Source of the DNA: Paracentrotus lividus | Taxonomy: Eukaryota > Echinodermata > Echinoidea > Camarodonta > Echinidae | Length of the DNA: 64,000 nucleotides | Direction of reading: 5' to 3' | Assembly (NCBI GenBank): GCA_940671915.1 | Contig: CALNVZ010003432.1 | Location: forward strand, 10,229,249 to 10,293,248 | Part shown: positions 11,901 through 26,900 of the stretch, one piece after another | Layout of the letters: every line of letters begins with the position of its first letter | Numbering within the stretch: the stretch's first letter is position 1 | The notes under the pieces: generated by a model | Seen by the model: only the letters and a program-made list of their open reading frames with translations | Database searches by the model: none | Told to the model about the DNA's origin: nothing | Made by a program: the position numbers and the translations under genes

Positions 11901-14900
11901 CTCTCAAGCTTATCTCGATACGTTTCTGCCTCTCCGCATCATCATTGTTCTGCACACAAGGGCATAACAAAAGAACATGGTTACTTCACAAAAGAAAATG
12001 CTTCCGATGGTGACACAATGTCTGCTCCAGCGACCATTGCTCCCACGCTTTATTTCCTCTACGATGTAGGCTACTGTATAAGCCTACATTTTTTTGTACA
12101 GATATTTTCACGATTTTGGACGAGTTTGGGAAATTTGCGTACATTTGCGATTTTTGTGAAGTTTTTATTATTATAGATAGCATTATGTTGAAGTGGAAAT
12201 TTTTGCAAAGATGGGCTCACAAAATTCACAAAAATAAAACCAGCGGAAAAATAAGAGCTTATACCGTAATTTTTAAGTTTGCAATATGTTTTTATGATAG
12301 GTTAAGGGTATGTTATAGTCTCAAGTTCAAGGATGAAAATTTTGTTTATTTACAAACTATTTACAAAATACTTGGGTTAGCTTTCAGCATTTTACATTTC
12401 TCTTAGTAGAGTTGGATTTAAAAAAAGAAGAAAACAAAGGACAGAAAGAAGACAAAATGAAATAAAAAAAAGAAGACAAAATGAATGATATTTTATAAAA
12501 TACCTTGTAATGTTGATCAATGAAATCATGGAAGATGTCTTCTCTCTTAGAACTGCTCTCGACACCCTTGTAACGAGGATCAGACTTCATGGAATCTTTT
12601 ACCTTGCTCCATCGAGTGCTAGCAGAGAACTTGAGCTCATCCTTATGGTCTCCCAACATCGCTGCAAATTCCTTCTTTGCCTGTTGTCATGGGAACAGCG
12701 GACAACAGATGCAAGAAAGAAGATAAAGAGAGAAGAAATTGACAAGTTAATACACATTCTCCGTAAGATTTGAGAGACTATGTCAGAACATTTTTCAAGA
12801 TTGTTTCTACAGATTTTTGCTACATGTACTTCATTCATCAGCTCGCTCAGGAAGTCTGGGTCAAGATCTCAAAGAAAAAATCAGAAGGAATTAAATGACT
12901 AGTGCTAAGTGTCTTTCAGTATAAATCAGTTGCTTTCTTCATATATTTATATATTTACTCTATGGTGTACTACATCTGCCTTCAATGTAGTTTAACATCC
13001 TGTGGAAAAAGGGGGTTAGGTTCAACATTAGGAATCAAGTTCTCTCAAAACAAAGAAATAAAATTATAAAGTGCGATGAACTATATATCTTCTTTTTAAA
13101 ATATAAATTCCATCATCATATAACAACAGATTTTTAACCGATAATCATTGATCGAGAGGGATAAAGAAAGACCTTACTAAACGACTCTGATGTGTGGACT
13201 TGCCCTATTGGCAGAACACCCAAGTGAATAACAAAAGTGTATCTGCTAGTTGTGGCTTTTATGCGATTTAACCCATCAGATCTGAATGTTGGTTTATTTG
13301 ACATGAACACAAATATAGGGAAGATATTTCTTTGTTTTTGAGAGAACTTGCACATCCTAACAAAAACAACAAGGTTGGCAAAAATTTTAAACAGGTGTTT
13401 TGCAATACAATGTACTCATAACTGTAAATGATTTAATTCACAAGGTTACAGTTCCAAATAATTAGATATTTTAATGTTGATATTTTCCTTTTCAATTTCT
13501 GAGGAAAGACTGAACTCTTCCAAATAATTAGGTTCATCAATATTGATAACATGGCATGTCAAGCATGTGATGGTCAATAAAGAATTAAAACCATTGCAAG
13601 TAAAAATTAACATATTTTATATTTATTATCACTTATTCTTTACAAATCAGCAACACATGTGTCATGTCCTATCATATAAAAATTTATCAAGTGTAATATT
13701 AAAGGACAAGTCTGGTACTTCTTGTAGGTCCATTCCCCCCCCCCCTTTTATTTGTTTAATTTCAGGATTAGAAAACAAAAGATAAATCAGTTTATAGTGC
13801 AGTGACATATCATTGCTTTGAAATTAATACCCCCATGTACTTGGCAGCACATATATTTTGATCCTTTTTTTTTTCTATTCCCTCGCAATTATTATTCCAA
13901 CTCTTTTTGGTGTTCATTTAAAACTAGAACAATAAAATATCTTGTCTATAAATTTCCAGTAAGTTTGACTGTAAACAACATGTGCTGCTGATTTGAAAGG
14001 TTAATTATCACATTCTTTTTTTCTTTGCACTTTGTATCTACCAGTAGGAAGGTGCTATATATTATATATATTATTATATTCATTATTATTATTTATTACT
14101 ATTCTTTGTTCCACAATGTTGTCATATATTTGTACATTATGCTTACTTTACGACACATAAAACATAAATATTGGAATATTTGAATATTTGAATAAACAAA
14201 AAAGTCTTTGCCATAAGACAATGACAGTTTTTTTTTAATGCAATGATAGCAAAAAGTCACTTAATCACATTTCAAGTAACATCTTTGCTTCTTAAAAGGA
14301 CACTATTTTGAGCAATTTTATCTGTATTGTCTTAGCATGTTCAAATTGTTGATTTTGCCTTCAATCTAAGCAGAATAATAAGAGAATTAAATGATCATAA
14401 ATTAAGAGTTAAAAGAAAAATCCATACAAAAATTGTGAGACCAAAATGGTGTTGCGTATCTAATTGCTAGTATGCCACATGAAATGTGATAGTGAAAATA
14501 GAATGCTTCTTTGCAAACTTGATGGCCATAAGATCATGACAAAAATCGTGATATACAAATATCAAATTTGTAAGAGAGAGGGAGGGAGAGAGAGAGAGAG
14601 AGAAAGAGAAAGAGGGAGAAAACGTGTTTGTTTGTATTTCTTTGGCAGAATATCTGATTCTGAAAAAAATGGAACATAAATGGAAGCATTACATTTCAAA
14701 AAAGAAAAAGAGAAAAAGAGACAAAATTGCGTTTGTTTTGTACTACTGTGGTAGAATATCTGATTCTGAAAAAGAAAATATAACTAGAAGCATTCCATCT
14801 CAAATCTGAAAACATTGTTACATGTGAAAATAGATGGCGAATAGGTTTCGTCCTTACTTTCATTTTAACTGATAAGTGAATCTGACAAAATGATACAAGA

Positions 14901-17900
14901 TAGGAAACATTATTGAGTATAATCATACCAGTAGAAAGCATAACTCTATTTTCATCAAATAATTTTCTTTCAGAGAACTGTAAGGAGTATGGACAGAAAT
15001 ACATGTATGAACACTTTTCGGTAAAAAATCCCTAAAAATATGTGCTTGCAAGTAGAGAAGAACCAGGGCTTAGGATGTAAGTTTGGGGATTAATAAGCAA
15101 AGTGTGGCTAGAAATAGTAGAAAACTAAGAAGATTGAACAAAAGTGATAGAATATGCAAGGTAGAGCTTAGGAGAGCATACATTTCCAGAGCACAAACAC
15201 ATTATAATGAGAGGGGTACATAGCTTAGCATTAATTATGCGGGAGGGGGGTATAAAATGGGAGGTTGCAGGGGTAGGTGTCAAACAGGATTTATAAAAAG
15301 AAGAGGTGGTAATGGATATTAAAGAATTGACAATGGTGTATTGTGATGGGGATACTGCTATGGAAATAAACAGAAAAGAGGTGAAGAGAGAAGATTAGAC
15401 AGAAAGAAGTGTAGGGAAGAAACATGATTCTGAAATACCCGATTATTTTAGGGAAGAAGAGAGTAAATGAAGAGGGGAGGGAGAAGGAGAGGAAAAATGA
15501 TGAAAGAAGATGAAAGGAAGAAAGAAAAGAATGTGTACATGTAGGAGTGAGCAAAGGAGGAGGTGACGAAGGAATGATAGAAGACGATGAAATATGCAAG
15601 AGAGATGAGATGAGAATCAAGGCGAAGAGATAAAAGAAAGAAAGAGGAAGAGGAAAGAGAAGAGAGTACTGGCTGGAGTGATGAAAGAAGACAAGGAGTA
15701 GGAGATGAAGACAGAATAATAGAGGAGGGGATACAAGGTAAAGCAGGGAGACTAAAGGCCACCGCACACCTTACGACTCACGACTTCCGACTAACAGACT
15801 TTGGATCTGAAACAACTAAGCGCATTGAAAAATGTACGCGCTCAGTTTAATTCAGATCCAAAGTCGGTCAGTCGCAAGTCGTGAGTCGTAAGGTGTGCGG
15901 TGGCCTTAAAGGAAGACAAAGGAAGAGAGAGGAAGGCATAAACAGTTAAGATAGAACATCAGGGGCTCATTCAAGTGCAAAGAAGCATTCAATACTTCGA
16001 AAAAAGAAAAAAAAACATCATTCTTGATCACTACACAGACCACAAACAGGGCCTGTATTTTCTTCATCTAGCAAAGACTAACTTGGAACACTGTGCAGTA
16101 CCGATTTTTAGCTGGAATTTTTTCTCAGAAGACATGAGGAGACCTTAGGTCATCCCTCTTTGTTCAACGACAGACAGCAGAGAGAGAGAGAGAACGCAAG
16201 CAGGAATACTTTCCCGATTCAGCAACCGTGAAATCGCCAAGGCTACAGGGGTTCGAAGATCGATGATGTCGTGACGAGATAAAATACAAGGCTTGTTAGG
16301 ATTTAGGCTTTATCAATTAAATAAGGTTTTGGAGGTTTATATCAAAATATGGGAAATTTTATTTCATTACTAATTATTCGAATGTTCAGGAAAGTGATTG
16401 TATCTTATGTATTCATTTGCAAATTCGAAATATGCATGCACTTATGAGTGATTCAAGAAAATTTACAATACCAAATTATCTAGAATATTTGCACATCATT
16501 TTTTTATAAAAATGAACATCAATGCATTCCTTTATAAAAAAAAATAAAATAAAATAACTAAATAAGTATGAGAGCACAGAATGATATGGAAGTGTAACAT
16601 GCAATGCAAGAAAATTTAAAAATAAGACCATTCTTGTGATATTAAATTCAAAATCTACAAAATTCAATGAAATAAATAATTTTTTAGTTATATAGATCTG
16701 TAAATGTTCAAATTATTATCACATTATCACATATCATTCATTACCTGAAAGAAAACAAATTCATCAAATTGTCTCAAACTTACAAACATGTTGATATACT
16801 GAATATTATACACATAATTAATGGAATGATATATCAACATTGACACATTTCTGACCAAAGTATTTTGATTCACATTATAAAAGTGAAATAAAACAAAACT
16901 TTTCTGACGTCTTCAGAATAAGTGATCAAACTTGTCTGTCATTTTGGGAAAATATTAAAAAGTATCCTTCTTAAATGTCATTTTAACATTTTCAAAATTC
17001 CAATATGTTATGAGAATTTTTTTTGGGGGGGAAGGAGTCAATTTCTTTGTCAAGTTTTGCTTTATTTCTATGATACAATCATATAATGGCAAAGGCAATT
17101 GAATAATCATTTAATTAATTTAGTGTTGAATTGTTAAAATGTCAGCATTTAAGTAATGTTCTGCTGGCTGTAAAAGAAATATATTAGACATGTCAAATGA
17201 ATTCAGTGCAAATACAGGTCCTTTTTAATACATAAAGCATAAATGTAGTTTCATATCTAAAATGTAACAATTTTTCTTTGTGAATAATATATATCAACTT
17301 TTATTGATTTAAACATTTCAAATAACATGGACATCAACATCACAGAAACAATGAAAAATGTTTATTTTGCCATCATCAAATTAAATTCTTATAACGATTA
17401 CAGTGTTTTATATAAGGAAATTGATAAAAACCTGTAGAAATAAAAGTTGAATTAGGATTTAATGGTGGAAAGACATGAACACTGTTACCTCTTGCCTGGA
17501 AATGGAAACATAATGTTGTTCAATATACCTCAAATAATCATAAATAGTCCATGATATATCATACTTATTCTTCATGGTAATGCATACAATGAGTTTCTAT
17601 AGTTGTATTATGTGACATTTCATTGCGCAGCTGGCAGAAAGGGGGTAAGAGTTTTCATCTAGCACAAAGCAATACAAAAACTCTCATGCCCAACTGCCAG
17701 TCGCCCACCAATTTCTTTATTTGCCTCAAAACCAAATAAGAGTCACACAAACGCTAAATTGAGCATTTTTTTTGTATCATGAATTTTTTATTTTTTTTTA
17801 GTTTGAAGATCACATATCATACAATATATTCCATAAATGGAACATATATAATCAAAATAATTATTGTGATACATGAGAACAGAGAGGATTAAAACTCTGT

Positions 17901-20900
17901 TCTAAAATGCTCCACACAGATGGATCATTAATATGATATGGTTTAATTGATATTAAATATAATGTATGTAACAAATATATTCACCAAATTATTTTAGGGG
18001 GAATAAATATTTTAAATGCTTGCAAAATGGCTTATGTCATCAATAATGACATAACTACATACACATTTTAGAGCCAATTATATTTTAGGTAATATGAAAA
18101 TCAAATTTCCTCTCAAATTGTAAATGAATATTAAATCTTGAAGCTCTTGATTGAAAACATTAGACGAAAGTTTCATTTGGGGGGGGGGATCTGAATTTGG
18201 GAATGTCTAAAAAAATTAGAAATAATGCTGGGATAAAGCTTAACCAAATTGGATTTTGACCAACCAATCTTGAGATCTTGTACTATAATGGCAAACAAAG
18301 TGTAACTTGATAAATTTTCTTTTTTTAACAAGCAGGATATCAATAAACTAATAAAACTTGATAAAAGTCAATTTTTTTTAAATCATTCAGCTCAATATAT
18401 TTCCTCCAAAAATCTTGTTTTGCAGTTATAATTTATATGTAGTTTAGAACATACAGATGAAGTTCAATTCAATTCCGTGAAAATCTATTTTCATTATTAC
18501 AAGGAATCTTTAGGACAAAAGTTTAAAGTTGAAATTTTATGCCAAGCTTTTGGGGTTAGTTTCCAGAGAATGTGTTTCAGGACTGCCGAGCCCCTATCCC
18601 ATCCCTACAAAAGGAAACAATCCTCCCTACCTTTTCAGCCTTGCTGATGCCTTCCTCCTTGGCTTGGCGGCGAACCTGGAGCATGTATTCATTGTACAGG
18701 CTCTCTCGCTCTCTCATCTTCTCAATAGCCTTAAACCTTGACTCCTTGCCATGCTTCTGGGCAAACTCACTGAAAGTGGTTCTAGGTAAAAGAGAGAATT
18801 AAATATCTTGGTGATATTAAGGGTGAAGGTGTGGGAGGATGTGTGGGTGTGGGACGGTAGGGACTTTTTGCATTTTGGGACTTTAAATTGTGTAATTTTG
18901 TGCATATATGGAGAAAAGAAAAAAAAATCAAAAAAAAAAAAAAAAAAAAATCTGATTTAAATCGGAGGAATATCACCCCTGAAATGATTATGTATCTATC
19001 CAAAAAATAATTTCCAACCCTCTTGACTAACTTCGGAGTCACTTTAATTTTGAAATGATTACACTCTTCTGACTTACTTTGGAGTCAGTTTGGCTTCCTG
19101 CATGAGAGCCTTGAAGTCATCTTTACTCTGCTTCACCTTGGTAGCCTTCTCCTTGCGCTCCTCGTCTGCTCTCGTCTTGATGAAGTTCTCAAACTCATGC
19201 TTGCGCTCCCTAGGCGTCAACAGCAGGTACCTCTGATCAAAGACGATCTTGTGGAGCTCCTTCTCCCACGTTGAGAATGCGGATACCTGATGGAGAGAGG
19301 GTAACAATTAGACAATAATTCTAAAAATATGTTAAGAGCTACATGGTTCAAGTAATTACATTTCTTTATAACTTCTAAAAGTCGTGTTTGCAATCCCTTG
19401 GGGTCACCAGTAGGTATATGTACCTCTGATTGAAATTAATCTTCTAAAGCTCCTGCTCCCATGGAAAGAACGCTCTTATCAGACAGAGAGAAGATAAAAT
19501 TCAGCCAATCTCTCTCATGTATACACATTGTATTTTCAGCATTGGGCTAAAATTCATTCTGAAATGTTTCTAATTTGAATGAAATTGCTTGAATGAACAA
19601 GCAAAACAATAACAAGCTTGCCAAAGCTTTTGACAGCGACCATTGCACATAAATCTAATAGTGATAACTCATAGTGATAACTAGTCCAAGATGGCTTGAC
19701 TTACTCCTCTCTCCAGGAGCATGTCTCTGAACTGTTTCTGTCGGATCTCTAGAGGGACTAGTGCCCTCTCCCTAGCAGCTTTGACCTCAGCCTCTAAGGC
19801 AGCCAGCTTCTCAGGATCACCCTGGTGCTTGTCCTTCTTCTTCTTCTTCGACTTTGGTTCCGGGTCCTCCTCTTCTACCTTAGGCTCCTCCTTCTTCTCC
19901 TCTGTTGGATGGAAAGAAGAGAGGAAGTAATGTTACATGAGGGAAAGATGTTAAATCAACTTGCAAGCAGAATAATTGGAATGGAGAGCAAAAAAAGGAG
20001 AAAGAGAGAAAAAAAGAGATGGACAGAAGAGAGATAAAGGGGGGAGGGGGAATACACAGTTAAGCATGGAGCAACAAAACAAGGGATGATGATTCATTCC
20101 TTCTTTCCTTTCTACACTGACTAAGAATAAAAAGAACTGAAAAAAGCTTAAAATTGAAAGAGCTCCCATACTTTTGTACAGAGAATTTGACAAAATCTGA
20201 AAAATAAGCTGAGAATCAACCCCACTCCACCCAAATCCACTTTAAAGCTTAACTCTAACACCACTCTTTCTTGGTGCCTCTTCTGTTTAATAAAATGGCA
20301 ATCAAGGATTTGTATCTTCTTCTATCTTTGGTGGTCTGAAATTTGGTTAAATCTTTCCTTCAACATTTCTTTATTTATGCTCTCTTTTCTCAAAACATGA
20401 GGTAATTATTTATTTTCTCTTGTTTTCAAAGTATGCACACTTATTAGTTCTTCTTTCATAGTGCACTGACCTTTCTTCTCGTCCTCGTCCTGAGGTGGTT
20501 TTTCCAGCACCATCCGATCGACATCAGTCCTCCCCAGCAAGTCTTCAGGTCTCTCCCATAAAGACTGTCTGGTACTGGGATTGTAGAAGAATACCTTGCT
20601 ATCACCAGTCCATACCAAACACCTGCAAAGGCAAAGAAGATAGGCATATGAAACCATGAGATTTCCTGTACACCAAGAGCTCTACAATAGAGATGGCAAA
20701 ATAATATATGCCTGCAGCTTTAAAAACTAGATGAATCCTCGACCGCGCACGGTCGAGATGTATGCCTCCGCCATTGCCAGATCAGAAATATATGGAACAT
20801 TCATCTGTTCTATTTTCATGTTCATGTATACAAATATGTCTTTGACCTTGACATTTGACCTTGTAAAAAGTCTCAATCTAATCAGATAAGTGCCACTCAA

Positions 20901-23900
20901 GTATGCACACATGTACTACATGTAAGTATGAAGATGATCCATGAAACAGTTCTTGAGTTATCATGAGACAAGCTATTTTCACATATTTATTGACCTCTGT
21001 GACCTTTGACATTTGACCTCATGACCCAAAAATCTTATCAGATCATTGTCACCCCAGTATGCATACATTTACTAAGTATGAAGATGATTAGTGACACGGT
21101 TCTTGTGCTATTGTGAGAATCGAGCTATTTTCACCTATCTATTGACCTCTGTGACCTTTGACCTTATGACCCCAAAATCTTATCAGGTCATTGTTACCCC
21201 AGTATGCACACATTTACCAAGTATGAAGATGATTAGTGAAATGGTTCTTGAGTTATTGTGGGAACGAGCTGTTTTCACCTATTTATTGACCTCTGTGACC
21301 TTTGACCTTTGACCTCATGACCCTAAAATCTAATCAGATCACTGTCACCCCAGTATGCTCACATGTACCAAGAATGATGATAATCTGTGAAACGATTCTT
21401 GAGTTATTGTGAGAACGAGCTATTTTCACCTATTTATTGACCTCGGTGACCTTTGACCTTGTGACCCCAAAATCTAATCAGCTTCATTTGCCGCCTCCCA
21501 TATGCACCACATTACTTCAAGTTTGAAGTTGACCCTCACACAGTTCTTAAGTTATTGCGAGAACGAACCATTTTCATGTATACAATGACATCTGTGACCT
21601 TTGACCTTTGACCTCATGACCCTAAAATCTAATCAGTTTCATTGCCCCTCCCATAGGCAACACATTACCCAAGTTTGAAGTTGACCCGTCAACGGTTTTT
21701 AAGTTATGGCGAGAACGAGCCATTTTCATGCATACAATGACCTCTGTGACCTTTGACCTTTGACCTAATGACCCCAAAGTCTAATCAGATCATTGTCCCT
21801 ACCATATGCATACATGATCCAAGTTGAAAGTGATCCGTCAAACGGTTCTTAAGTTTATCGCGAGAACCCGGAAAACGGACGGACGGACGGACGGACGGAC
21901 GGACAACCCGAAAACATAATGCCTCCGGCACCACCTTCGGTGGCGGAGGCATAAAAATGCAGACATGTTGGAGACTTGTATGTTTATTATGGCCTACATG
22001 TATGATATGAAGCCTCAAAAAATAGTGAGAGAGAAAAATAGAAAGGGAGAGAGGGTTAGAGAGGAGAGAGTAAAGGGGGGGGGGGAGTAAGAAGAGAGAG
22101 GAAAAGAAAGATGAAGGGAGGACATACGTATATGCAGCTGGTATATGGAGAATGAGGTAAAGACCGTTTATCAAAATTGACAAAACAAAATTCAGGAATC
22201 CCAAAACCACTTACCAGGGAGTGCCTGGAACAGGCTTGGTAGCGATAGGCTTTGATTTATCCACCGGTTTCTCTTCTTCTTTCTTGACTTCTGCAACCTC
22301 CACGGGTTTGCTTTCAACAACAGGTTCTGATTGGTCCATTTCCTCCTATAGACAAAACATGATGAATATTAGTTTGTTTGTTTTTTATTTTAACCCTATA
22401 TAGTCCAGGCTGTTTTGAAAATGTCAACCGCGACGAAAATCGGCATGCATGTTGCCCATGAAATAATCCTTGGGTGCACAAACATGGATAAATAGATTCA
22501 GAACTCATTTGAGTTGGGTATCGCATATCAAGAGTAAACAATCTACTTCTCATAAATCCGTAACCAGTAACCCATAGAAAGTCAGCTTAATTCATTTGGA
22601 GTTAATTTTTTGTTTTCATGTGTTACACAAATTATTCTTTTTTCTGTCGTACAAGTCATTTTGATAACATTTTTCACCCCTTATTGACAAGAAAAAAAAA
22701 TATCTGTGTGATTGATGGGGATCCTCAAGTAGCACCAGAAGGGGTACAAAAACCAAGACCTAACTTGACTGGCTTACACATTCTGTGCAATAGAAATGAA
22801 GAATAGTACTGTGTCATACAGGACACAGAAATAACAGAAAAAAACAAAGAAACAAAACCAACAAAAGCATGGAATCGCCAAAATGTGATTCTTTCCTGGA
22901 TAAGAAATAATGACTGAAAAAATAATAAAATGTTACCTCATTTTCTTCTGCCTTCTCGGCTTCCATGTCGTCCATGTCCTCCTTCTCCTCGTCATCATCG
23001 GCAGTCGTCTCCTCTTTCTCCTTCTCGTCCTCCTCTTCCGTCTTCTTAGATTCCTCTGTAGACGGAGTAACATTGGTTAAAAGCTTTAGATATGATTGAA
23101 TTTATTGTTTGCCTGTTTGGTGCCTCCTCTGTAAAAGACGTTGGCAATTAAAGTTTTCAATATACTTCCATCTCTGGCTATTTAAATTGTATTAATACTT
23201 CGTTTAATCTGATCTGTCATGAATTGAATACATCTATTTAAATAAATTTAAACAAAAGAAACAACCTTACATTTGTAATCACTGCTGAAAAATATTTATA
23301 TAAAAATATCTCCTGGAATCTGAAGAATTTCATTTTAAAACTTAATAAAAAAATTTTGAACTGGCAGAATCATTTAAAAATAAAAGAATAATGTCATATC
23401 AGAAAAGCAACTCAGTACCAGTTTAAACAAGATGAATCCTCGACCGCGCACGGTCGAAATTTATGCCTCCGCCATTGCCAGATCAGAAATATACAGCACA
23501 TTCATCTATTGATTTTCCTTTATACAAAGACATCTTTGACCTTGACCTTGTGACCCCAAACTTTATTAGATCATAGTCCCTATTAAATTTTTGACCTACA
23601 CACTCCAAAATATAATAAGATCGTCTTCATATGGCGATAACTAACACAATACATGAAATTTCACAATTTGACCTCTGTGACCCTTGACCTTTGACCTACA
23701 TACTCCAAAATCTAATCAGATCATCTTCCTATGGTGATACAGACCATCCCCAAGTTTGAAGTTGATATCTCAAGTGGTTCTTGAGATAACGCGATAACGA
23801 GCTTAATACATGGAATTTCACAATTTGACCTCTGTGACCCTTGACCTTTGACCTACATACTCCAAAATCTAATCGGATCATCTTCCTATGGTAATAAATA

Positions 23901-26900
23901 CTATCCCTAAGTTTGAAGTTGATATCTCAAGTGGTTCTTGAGATATTGCGATAACGAACAAACGGGACGGACGGACGGACAGACGGACGGACGGACGTAC
24001 GGACGGACGGACGGACGGACGGACAACCCGAAAACATGATGCCTCCGGCACCACCTTCGGTGGCGGAGGCATAAAAATCCTAAAATTTGACCCCCTACAT
24101 CCCAGAAAAGCCAACAATTTGGGTAAATAAGCTAACAGGGGGTTGAAAAAAAGACGACACACAAAAATTTGGACTAATACATTTCAAGAATTCAGGAAAT
24201 TTACTGCAAAGTCACATTTCTGTCATATGATAAGGTTGATAAATACAATTCCATCAGAATGGGTTACTCTTAAGTGATTTTCATCATGCTATTGGGGGTT
24301 CAAATTTTCCCCAATAATTTAGAGAATTGCCCCGAGCCCCATTATATATTTTTTTGTTAATGAGCACCTACCTTCTGCAGGTTTCTCTGCCTCTTCCAAC
24401 TCCTTAGGTTTCTCCCATGTAGACTGCATGGTACGGGTGTTGTAGTAGTAGGGCCTACTATCTGTACTTTTATACTCCATCCACTCGCTCTTGGGTGCAC
24501 CGTTGCTAGCCTAGTTCACATAAGAGCACTTGTATGCATTACAGGAGTGTTGCACAATTTACATTTTACTTTAGCTAGAACATTTTTCCAAACAAAATTG
24601 AATAGTAGAAAGTATTCTGTTGCATGCCAGCAGAAACATTTCCTTGTTAACTTTTAATGAGAGTTTGAAAAAAAAAAATCATTTTCATGAGCAAGACTCC
24701 TCTAAAAACTTGTCTAAAAGATTCTCATATCTTGTTTTCATATTACATTAAAAAGGGAAATTCAATATGTCCTTATTCAAATCTGTCTAAAGTCTTGTAT
24801 CCTACTGAATGATTGTTCAAAATTGTTCAAAAAGAAAAAGAAAGAATACTGTTTAATTTAAAGTTAATATGATTTATTTTGAGACAACAAGTCTCAATAA
24901 ATAAATTGAAGCAATACCTGTTGCTGTGGATTAGCCTGGTTTGAACCTGATTGTTGTTGATTCTGTTGTGATGGTTGCTGTGATTGTGGTGGTTGTTGCT
25001 GGTTAGGTGGTGGCTGTGGCATCATGTTGCCACCACCCGGCATGGGCATTCCTCCCGGCATTCGAGGGGGCATCATTCCTAGTCAAAAACAAATTAGATT
25101 TCACAGTTTAAAAATAGTTAATAACTTTTATTTGTTCTGAAACTTTCTGAGCCTGACAATTCTCGAAATGAAATATCAAATGGGTCAAAATGAGCAGACC
25201 TGAGCCCCCTCCCTTACAAAATTTTGGAGATATTACTGAATGATAGATCTTGCTGAGAGTTAGTCAATTTTGGGATGCTTTGGCAGTGTGAATGGCTTAT
25301 ATAGTATCGGTAAATATCAAGAAATGAATATAAGATTTCAAACAGACTAGATTAGACTTTTAGAAAAAATTATTAGAATGGCATTACTTGAATATCACAT
25401 TTGGATTCGCACATTTGCATCAAGAGTTGAGGGGTAAAGAGACTTACCTGGCATAGGCATAGGGGGCATTCCCGGCATACCAGGAAGGGGCATGCGACCC
25501 CCAAAGGGACCAAAGTTGGGTGGGGGCATCATCCCTGGTGGAGGCATCCCTCCTGGTGGTGGCATCCCTCCTGGGGGTGGCATACCCATGGGGGGCTGCA
25601 TCATCCCACCTGGTGGGGGCAGCAGTCCTTGACCAGGGGTCATGTTCATCCGTGGGGGCATACCCATCCCGGGTGCCCCTGAGGGCTGGGAGGCCGTTGG
25701 GGTAGACTGGGATTGGGATGTGGATGTGTTCGGTTGCTGATTCGTGTCTGGAGGAAAATGATATATGGATAAAAGAAAACATCAATGGAAGCACATGATC
25801 CAATCAAGTGTTAGGTCGAACATATTTACCACAGAAATGCAGAAATGAACAACTTAGGCAGAGTTTGTGCAACAATGCTTACAATGAAAAGAAAGTTTGT
25901 CCTATCATGTAATTCACAAGAATGAATAGTCTAAAAGATATCTATTATTAATGTTATTCTAAAGAAACAAAGTAATAATCTTTCATCTCACAACACTTCT
26001 TGTTAAAGCCATGGACCTTTCACACACCAAAAAATCACTGGAAAACTGGTGTATGTTGAGACATTGATCACAAATGATTGTTTTTAAGGTATCATTTTCT
26101 AATACAATATTGAAGTTTTTTCAGCAAAAAAACAAAAACAAAAACAAGACAAAGAAGTTACCATTAGATGCCTTCTGTGCTGCATCGGCATCAGAAGCTG
26201 TAGAATCTGTAGTCTTTGAGTCATTCGCAGTGGACGATGCCGCGCTACTCGTCGGTTGCTGTGCTACACCAGCAGCAGCTGCGATGGCATTCAGGTCGGA
26301 CTGCTTGATGATACGCACATTCTCCGGCTTGGTCCACGTCGGCTCGCGCTTCTTGGCGTGAAAGAAATAGGTCTGTCGATGGCAAAAAGAGGTTTGAATT
26401 GATTGGGTAATTTGATGTGAAGGGTATGCTGATGATGGTTATTGCACTTGTAAATAAACAAAAGAATTACCCACTACAAATTACTGCGTACAGGAATTGT
26501 GGGTTCTGCAATGAAGATTATATAAAGTATCAATCAAAGTCATTAGCCAATAAGACGGATGTCTCTAAGAATAACATATGATTTTGAAATCATAAACTAA
26601 AGTCCTTTTCAATTTCAATGGCCAATAATGCAATTTTTTTTATCTTTCTATCTATATTTTAATTATCCTGTCAAGCAACTGTTAAAGTAATGCACTAACC
26701 TTTCCTTCAGATGTAGCATTCTCTACCCAGAAGTCCTGGTTGGTATCCATGGCAATAGCAAACGTTGCCGGGCTGACCCCAGGAGGGCGGTTGGCCAAAA
26801 CCTGGCAGTCGGTTTTGATTGTGCCATTTTTTCTGCTGTTGGGCTGCTGGTCTTGTTGGTTAGGGGAGGCTGGAAGGGGGTGGGGGCATACCTCCCATGT

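Noticed and set aside
13690..14300. TTAAAGGACAAGTC near 13699 as a possible further TTAA-type element
   Set aside because: No complementary right end with TTAA could be found within 1 kb.
15291..15767. 158-codon minus-strand open frame rich in Leu, Ser and Phe
   Set aside because: It is the complement of a polypurine tract; composition explains both the openness and the residues.
21785..22210. Frame encoding [20 protein letters not shown] followed by [13 protein letters not shown] repeats, also seen at 23878-24162
   Set aside because: Translation of the GGAC microsatellite and the conserved right end of the DR1-array element; there is no sign of selection as protein.
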